64,000 nt of DNA from positions 124,001-188,000 of the forward strand of contig WLXD01000006.1 of assembly GCA_012103255.1 (NCBI GenBank), in the 5' to 3' direction. Position numbers and translations under genes: made by a program. The notes under the pieces are model-generated. The model did not search any database, was not told where the DNA came from, and worked only from the letters and a program-made list of their open reading frames with translations. How positions within the stretch are numbered: the first letter of the stretch is position 1; each line of letters opens with the position of its first letter. Source of the DNA: Acidobacteriota bacterium. Its GTDB lineage: Bacteria; Acidobacteriota; UBA890; WLXD01. Below are positions 60,207-64,000 of the stretch, piece by piece.

Positions 60207-62960
60207 GTGGCGGAGCCTGCGCTCGACGAACTCCCGCCTGTTCTCGGAGCCACGAGCTATTGGCAGCCGCGCACCAACAGCACCAAACACTTCGACCCAG
60301 ACCAGGCTTTAGAAGCGTTCGAGGTCATGCCGGAGCCGGCTACGATAGAAAGCGTCCTGGCGGCCCGCTCCGGACTCGTGCTCGAGCGCGACGACGCTGC
60401 CGGCGATCCCTTTACCCAGTACAGTCCACGGACGCTCGTCGTGGGCCGCGACACCGGCTACGTTGACGAACTTTGGGGCTATCCGTTCCGCTTGCTGCGC
60501 GATCTCCGTTTTGGGCTGGTCGAAGATGACGGCAGCTTGCGGTGGCTGCATCGGGCGGACAACGTCCGCTACACAGCGCGGCCAGAGGGCGGGAGTTTCC
60601 GCTACTCGTTCGAGGACTTCAGCGTCGACCTACACCTGGCTGTTCCTCGCGACCGCTCGGGCCTCATAGCCGTCGCGACTGTTGATCCGCCACGCCAGCT
60701 CCGGCTGCGCGCAGCCTGGCGGGTCGATCACGCGATCATGTGGCCCCGCGAAGCATCGCACCTCGGCGACCTGGAGTTGGGATTCTCCGCAGCAACCGGA
60801 GCTGTGATCTGGCGCGACGAGGCAGGTGTGGTCGAGTCGTGGGCGGGATTCGGCCCCGGTGCGGTCGCTGCGGACTTCGGAGGCATCACGTGGCCGACTG
60901 ACGGACCGGGCGATGACGTGGCCGGGCTGGCGTCTGAGCAAGAGGGCGAGTCGCCGAGCGCGGCGCCGGCAACCCGGCAGGTCTGGGTGGATGCGATCAT
61001 GGATCCCAACGTTCCCGGCCCCACGATTTTCGTCGCCGCCGCTCGAGCAGGCGACGACACGGAGCCAGCTGCGCAGTACCGAGCAGATCTCAGCGATCCA
61101 GCCGCCGTCTGGACGGAGAATGCAAACTACTGGGCCGCCTTCCTGGCCGATACGCTTTCAATTGCCTCGCCGGATCCTACCCTCAACGAGGCTTTTCGTT
61201 GGGCCAAGGTTGGACTCGAGGCGTTCCGCGTCACGACCCCCGGAATGGGAACCGCACTCGCTGCGGGCTTTGCGCCGGCTCGCCGCGCGAGTGACGACGA
61301 ATGGGCTGCGAATAACGATTTCCTGCGACGGCCCGGTTACGGCTGGTACTTCGGTCGCGACGGGATCTGGTCTGCACGGGCGGCGGACGCGTACGGCGGC
61401 GCCGATCTGGCCGAAGAGACGCTCCGATTCCTGGCGCGATACCAGGACGTAGACGGCAAGATCCTTCACGAACTGAGTCCCGGCTGGGTACCTCACTACG
61501 ATGCGGCTGACTCCACTCCCCTGTTTCTGCTCGGGCTCGAGCATCACGTCCGGGCGACGGGCAACCGGGAACTGCTGCGCGAACTCTGGCCCACGGTGCG
61601 GCGGGCCATGGATTTCCTCGACAGCACCGACACGGACGGCGACGGGCTGATCGAGAACACGAACGTCGGCCACGGCTGGATCGAGGGCGGACGTTTCTAC
61701 GGAGCCCACACCACGCTCTACCTGGCCGGAGTTTGGGTGGCGACGCTCGAGGCCGTGGGTCGCATGGCTGAGTGGATGACCGACGAGGAGCTCGCGCAGA
61801 GCGCCGACGATCGCGTTCCCATCGCGCGCAGCGCATTGAACGAGGGGTTCTGGGATCCTCTCGATCGCGCTTTCCGATATGGAAAACTCGTCGATGGAAG
61901 CTACCTTCCACATGAGACGATCCTGCCCGCCGTTCCGGCGCTCCTTGGAGTGGCGGACGAAGAGAAGGCGAGAGCCATGGTCCCGCTGCTCGGCAGCGCC
62001 GAGATCACCGCCGACTGGGGCTCGCGGATGGTGGCGCGATCGAATCCCGACTACAACCCGGTTGGCTACCACGACGGCTCGGTGTGGCCCCTCTACACGG
62101 GCTGGACTTCACTCGCGGCCTACCGCGCGCGCCAGCCCCTTATCGGATTCCTGCACGCGTACGACAACCTCCGGCTGGTTCGCCACGGGTCACTCGGCAA
62201 TATCCCTGAGGTGATCCATGGCGACGTGTTCCAGCCCGCTGGTGTCACGCAACATCAAGCCTGGTCGCACGCGCTCAGCGTGCTGCCGATCGTGGAAGGG
62301 CTGATGGGCATCCGACCGGACGCGATGAACCAGACGCTGCAGGTGCACCCGCAGCTGCCCGGCGGCTGGCGCGACCTGAGCGTGCAACGCATCCGCGTTG
62401 GCGACGACGCGTTCAACATCACGGTCAACCGAGACCACGAAGCGAGTTCTTTTGTGATCGAGCGCGTTGCGGGGAACGCCCCGATTCAATTCGATCTGGC
62501 CCTCGGCCTGCCGCGCGCGGCCCTCGTGAACCTCGATCACGATGCGACGATGGGCGTCGCGATTCCGGCTGGGGAGTCGATCGTGAACCTCGCCACCGAG
62601 AAGCAAGTCCGAGTCATCGCTACGCTCACAGAGGGGCGCGGAGTAGTCGCCTTCCGTCACAGTCCGTTCCCTGAGGTGATCCAGGTACTCCCCACCCCCG
62701 CCGCCGGTGCCTCGAGTCAGGCAATGCGTGTCGTCGAATCGAGATTCAGCGCTGGGGCGCTCAACGTCAGGGTCGAAGGACTGCCCGGTGAGACGTATCG
62801 CTTTGGAGTCTCGACGCCGTGGCCGGTACGAAACGTCGCCGGGCCGCGAGGATCCGTGATCGTCAGCGCAGGGCCCGGCCGGGCCGTTATCGAAACGACG
62901 ATTCCGGGCGACGGCCTCGCCTATCAGCGCGCAGATCTGACGATCGAATTCAGGCGCTAG
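60207..62960 (+). CDS. Glycoside hydrolase with debranching-enzyme-like (alpha/alpha)6 barrel
   Basis: A 917-residue protein whose catalytic part (about 300-690) resembles amylo-alpha-1,6-glucosidase/GDE-type (alpha/alpha)6 barrels: WYFGRDGIWSARAADAYGG near residue 383, DAADSTPLFLLGLEHH near 432, DTDGDGLIENTNVGHGWIEG near 474-493, NPVGYHDGSVWPLYTGW near 615 and HAWSHALSVLPIVEG-like near 690. The N-terminal ~290 residues are a beta domain and the last ~200 a beta-rich tail. GTG 60207 is used, but the in-frame stop is at 60135 and the intervening Asp/Glu/Pro-rich linker reads as coding. Substrate unknown; glycan or disaccharide hydrolysis inferred. Confidence 0.75.
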   Translation: MAEPALDELPPVLGATSYWQPRTNSTKHFDPDQALEAFEVMPEPATIESVLAARSGLVLERDDAAGDPFTQYSPRTLVVGRDTGYVDELWGYPFRLLRDLRFGLVEDDGSLRWLHRADNVRYTARPEGGSFRYSFEDFSVDLHLAVPRDRSGLIAVATVDPPRQLRLRAAWRVDHAIMWPREASHLGDLELGFSAATGAVIWRDEAGVVESWAGFGPGAVAADFGGITWPTDGPGDDVAGLASEQEGESPSAAPATRQVWVDAIMDPNVPGPTIFVAAARAGDDTEPAAQYRADLSDPAAVWTENANYWAAFLADTLSIASPDPTLNEAFRWAKVGLEAFRVTTPGMGTALAAGFAPARRASDDEWAANNDFLRRPGYGWYFGRDGIWSARAADAYGGADLAEETLRFLARYQDVDGKILHELSPGWVPHYDAADSTPLFLLGLEHHVRATGNRELLRELWPTVRRAMDFLDSTDTDGDGLIENTNVGHGWIEGGRFYGAHTTLYLAGVWVATLEAVGRMAEWMTDEELAQSADDRVPIARSALNEGFWDPLDRAFRYGKLVDGSYLPHETILPAVPALLGVADEEKARAMVPLLGSAEITADWGSRMVARSNPDYNPVGYHDGSVWPLYTGWTSLAAYRARQPLIGFLHAYDNLRLVRHGSLGNIPEVIHGDVFQPAGVTQHQAWSHALSVLPIVEGLMGIRPDAMNQTLQVHPQLPGGWRDLSVQRIRVGDDAFNITVNRDHEASSFVIERVAGNAPIQFDLALGLPRAALVNLDHDATMGVAIPAGESIVNLATEKQVRVIATLTEGRGVVAFRHSPFPEVIQVLPTPAAGASSQAMRVVESRFSAGALNVRVEGLPGETYRFGVSTPWPVRNVAGPRGSVIVSAGPGRAVIETTIPGDGLAYQRADLTIEFRR

Positions 62961-63864
62961 CCAGACCACGCAAGGCCCGCGTGCCTCGCAGGCCACATGC
63001 CGCCGAAGCGGCGACTACCGCTCGGCGCACGGCCATCTCGGTACTCGAGCCCATGAGACGCTCGCACACGAATGCTGCGCCCAACGTATCCCCAGCACCG
63101 GTCGGATCGACCACTTGAACCTCGGGGGCCGCAATATGCGCTGGCGCCGTCTCCGGTCGATACAGCGAGGCGCCGCGCGCGCCGCGAGTAATCAGGACCT
63201 CGCGGGGCCCGATGCGCGAGTCCACAAGACCTCGCACAAAACCGGCGACCGCCCTATTCCACTCGTGTTCGCCGGCAAGGATGGCAGCCTCCTGTTCGTT
63301 GCACTGGATCGTGTCGGCGGCCTCGAGCCAGCTCCGCCAGTCGGCCGGGCGCGCCGGGAAGCGTCGTCCCTCGGCGTCGATGCCAAGTACAAGGCTGTGC
63401 ACGTCGAGATGCACGGGAATAGGCAGCGCGGCCAGCGCACGCAACGCCGCGGGCGTTAGTACCGCGCCCGTGATGCAGTTCACCAAGACGGCGTCACAGT
63501 CCGCGATCGCCTCGATCTCGGGTGCATCGAGCGGTGGGGTGGGCCAACGCAGGCACTCGTCACGATCGCCCCCCACGAGTCCGCCGTCCCGGTAGACAAG
63601 CTCGACGCAGCTGCCGGGCCCGCGCCATGCCACGAGGGCGTCCGCCGCGACGTTGTCGTACGGCGTCCATTCGAGTTCGACGGACTCGCGTGTGTCGTCA
63701 GCCACTCGGCAGATTGGCACAACGTCCACATCGTGCCGGCCCAGGTTGGCCAGAGCTCCCACCGAGTAGGCCAGCCCTCCGAGGCCGGTCGCAACCGTAC
63801 CGTCCGGCATCTCAACCCGGTCCTGGACGACCACCCCCACGACGGCCACGCGCGGCCTAACCAC
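62950..63864 (-). CDS. PfkB-family carbohydrate/nucleoside kinase
   Basis: A 304-residue ribokinase-like kinase. GLGGLAYSVGALANLGRHDV near residue 26-45 is the substrate-binding glycine motif, and DPTGAGDTLGAAFVCERLMG near 260-279 holds the catalytic Asp and anion hole; NEQEAAILAG near 205 is the usual PfkB strand. Start GTG 63864. Its start overlaps the preceding symporter stop by 8 nt, and its end overlaps the glycosidase end by 11 nt. It probably phosphorylates whatever the symporter imports; substrate unknown. Confidence 0.88.
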   Translation of the reverse strand: MVRPRVAVVGVVVQDRVEMPDGTVATGLGGLAYSVGALANLGRHDVDVVPICRVADDTRESVELEWTPYDNVAADALVAWRGPGSCVELVYRDGGLVGGDRDECLRWPTPPLDAPEIEAIADCDAVLVNCITGAVLTPAALRALAALPIPVHLDVHSLVLGIDAEGRRFPARPADWRSWLEAADTIQCNEQEAAILAGEHEWNRAVAGFVRGLVDSRIGPREVLITRGARGASLYRPETAPAHIAAPEVQVVDPTGAGDTLGAAFVCERLMGSSTEMAVRRAVVAASAACGLRGTRALRGLASA

Positions 63865-64000
63865 TTCGCCTCGCTACGCCACCTATGAGCACCCCGAGCA
63901 ACACCGTTACGGCCGCACCCGCGGGCGTGAGCCAGGTCCAGGCGAGTCCGCCAGCCTGCTGCAATGCCAGAGCGGTTAGCTGGCCGGCCACCATGGCGGT
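63857..64000 (-). CDS. Probable sodium:solute symporter, C-terminal end (partial at window edge)
   Basis: The last 47 codons of a gene that runs off the right edge on the minus strand. The segment is one hydrophobic helix, LAWTWLTPAGAAVTVLLGVL, followed by a short basic tail (GGVARRSG), which fits the last helix of SSS-family sodium:solute symporters (the W-x-W-x-x-P-x-G pattern). A different transporter is possible. Its TAG lies inside the start of the PfkB gene, a uptake-then-phosphorylation pairing by context. Confidence 0.6.
   Translation of the reverse strand, partial: TAMVAGQLTALALQQAGGLAWTWLTPAGAAVTVLLGVLIGGVARRSG

Overview
This 64 kb window is chromosomal DNA of a high-GC (roughly 63-66% by eye), densely packed Gram-negative bacterium. 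Genes for lipid A/Kdo/heptose assembly, BamD, RseP, a TolC-type channel and many lipoproteins imply an outer membrane. The mix of SerA next to a serine-pyruvate-type aminotransferase, archaeal-type phosphoglycerate mutase (ApgM), a b6-type cytochrome complex with a large multiheme cytochrome, and selenocysteine tRNA suggests Acidobacteriota or a deltaproteobacterial/Myxococcota-like lineage. This placement is inference and no gene here proves it. No integrase, transposase, CRISPR array, phage or rRNA gene is visible.

Layout, left to right. 1-1041: end of purD, then purE. 1038-2117: rlmN, convergent. 2186-9121: envelope cluster waaA, lpxK, an LpxL-type acyltransferase, waaF, rfaE1 kinase, waaC and a membrane methyltransferase, mostly overlapping. 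9135-12413: BON lipoprotein, an HD-GYP protein with a ribbon-helix-helix-like N terminus, glutamine-dependent nadE. 12414-13022: about 600 bp without a recognised gene, just 3' of a selenocysteine tRNA (13023-13120, minus). 13242-14693: small unknown proteins around tRNA-Ala(GGC). 14805-15773: polyprenyl-phosphate glycosyltransferase. 15801-22722 (minus): def, fmt, rsmB, PASTA protein, rpe, sugar-nucleotide epimerase, bamD, exported unknown. 22797-29051 (plus): truA, galE-like, cdsA, rseP, AIM24 protein, amidohydrolase lipoprotein. 29134-34669 (minus): ndk, mdh, icd, serA and aminotransferase. 34725-35342: mobA. 35376-37353 (minus): apgM and a glycosyltransferase.

37462-47614 (plus) is the most distinctive block: a polytopic membrane protein, a zinc-ribbon membrane protein, an anchored HEAT-repeat protein, Rieske protein, cytochrome b6, subunit-IV-like protein, a 963-residue membrane-anchored cytochrome with eight CxxCH sites, a type-1-copper-like lipoprotein, heme O synthase and a DUF420 protein. 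Together they look like a modified cytochrome bc complex, a candidate electron carrier, and maturation genes for a heme-copper oxidase.

47626-52631 (minus) holds hutI, hutU, an exported unknown and an HtrA-like protease without PDZ domain. 52876-59185 (plus) is a tripartite efflux locus: HlyD/MacA-like adaptor, ABC ATPase, two separate MacB/FtsX-type permeases and a TolC-like channel. 59234-62960 holds a lipoprotein and a debranching-enzyme-like glycosidase that may be one frameshifted gene. 62950-64000 (minus) is a PfkB-family kinase after the end of a probable sodium:solute symporter.
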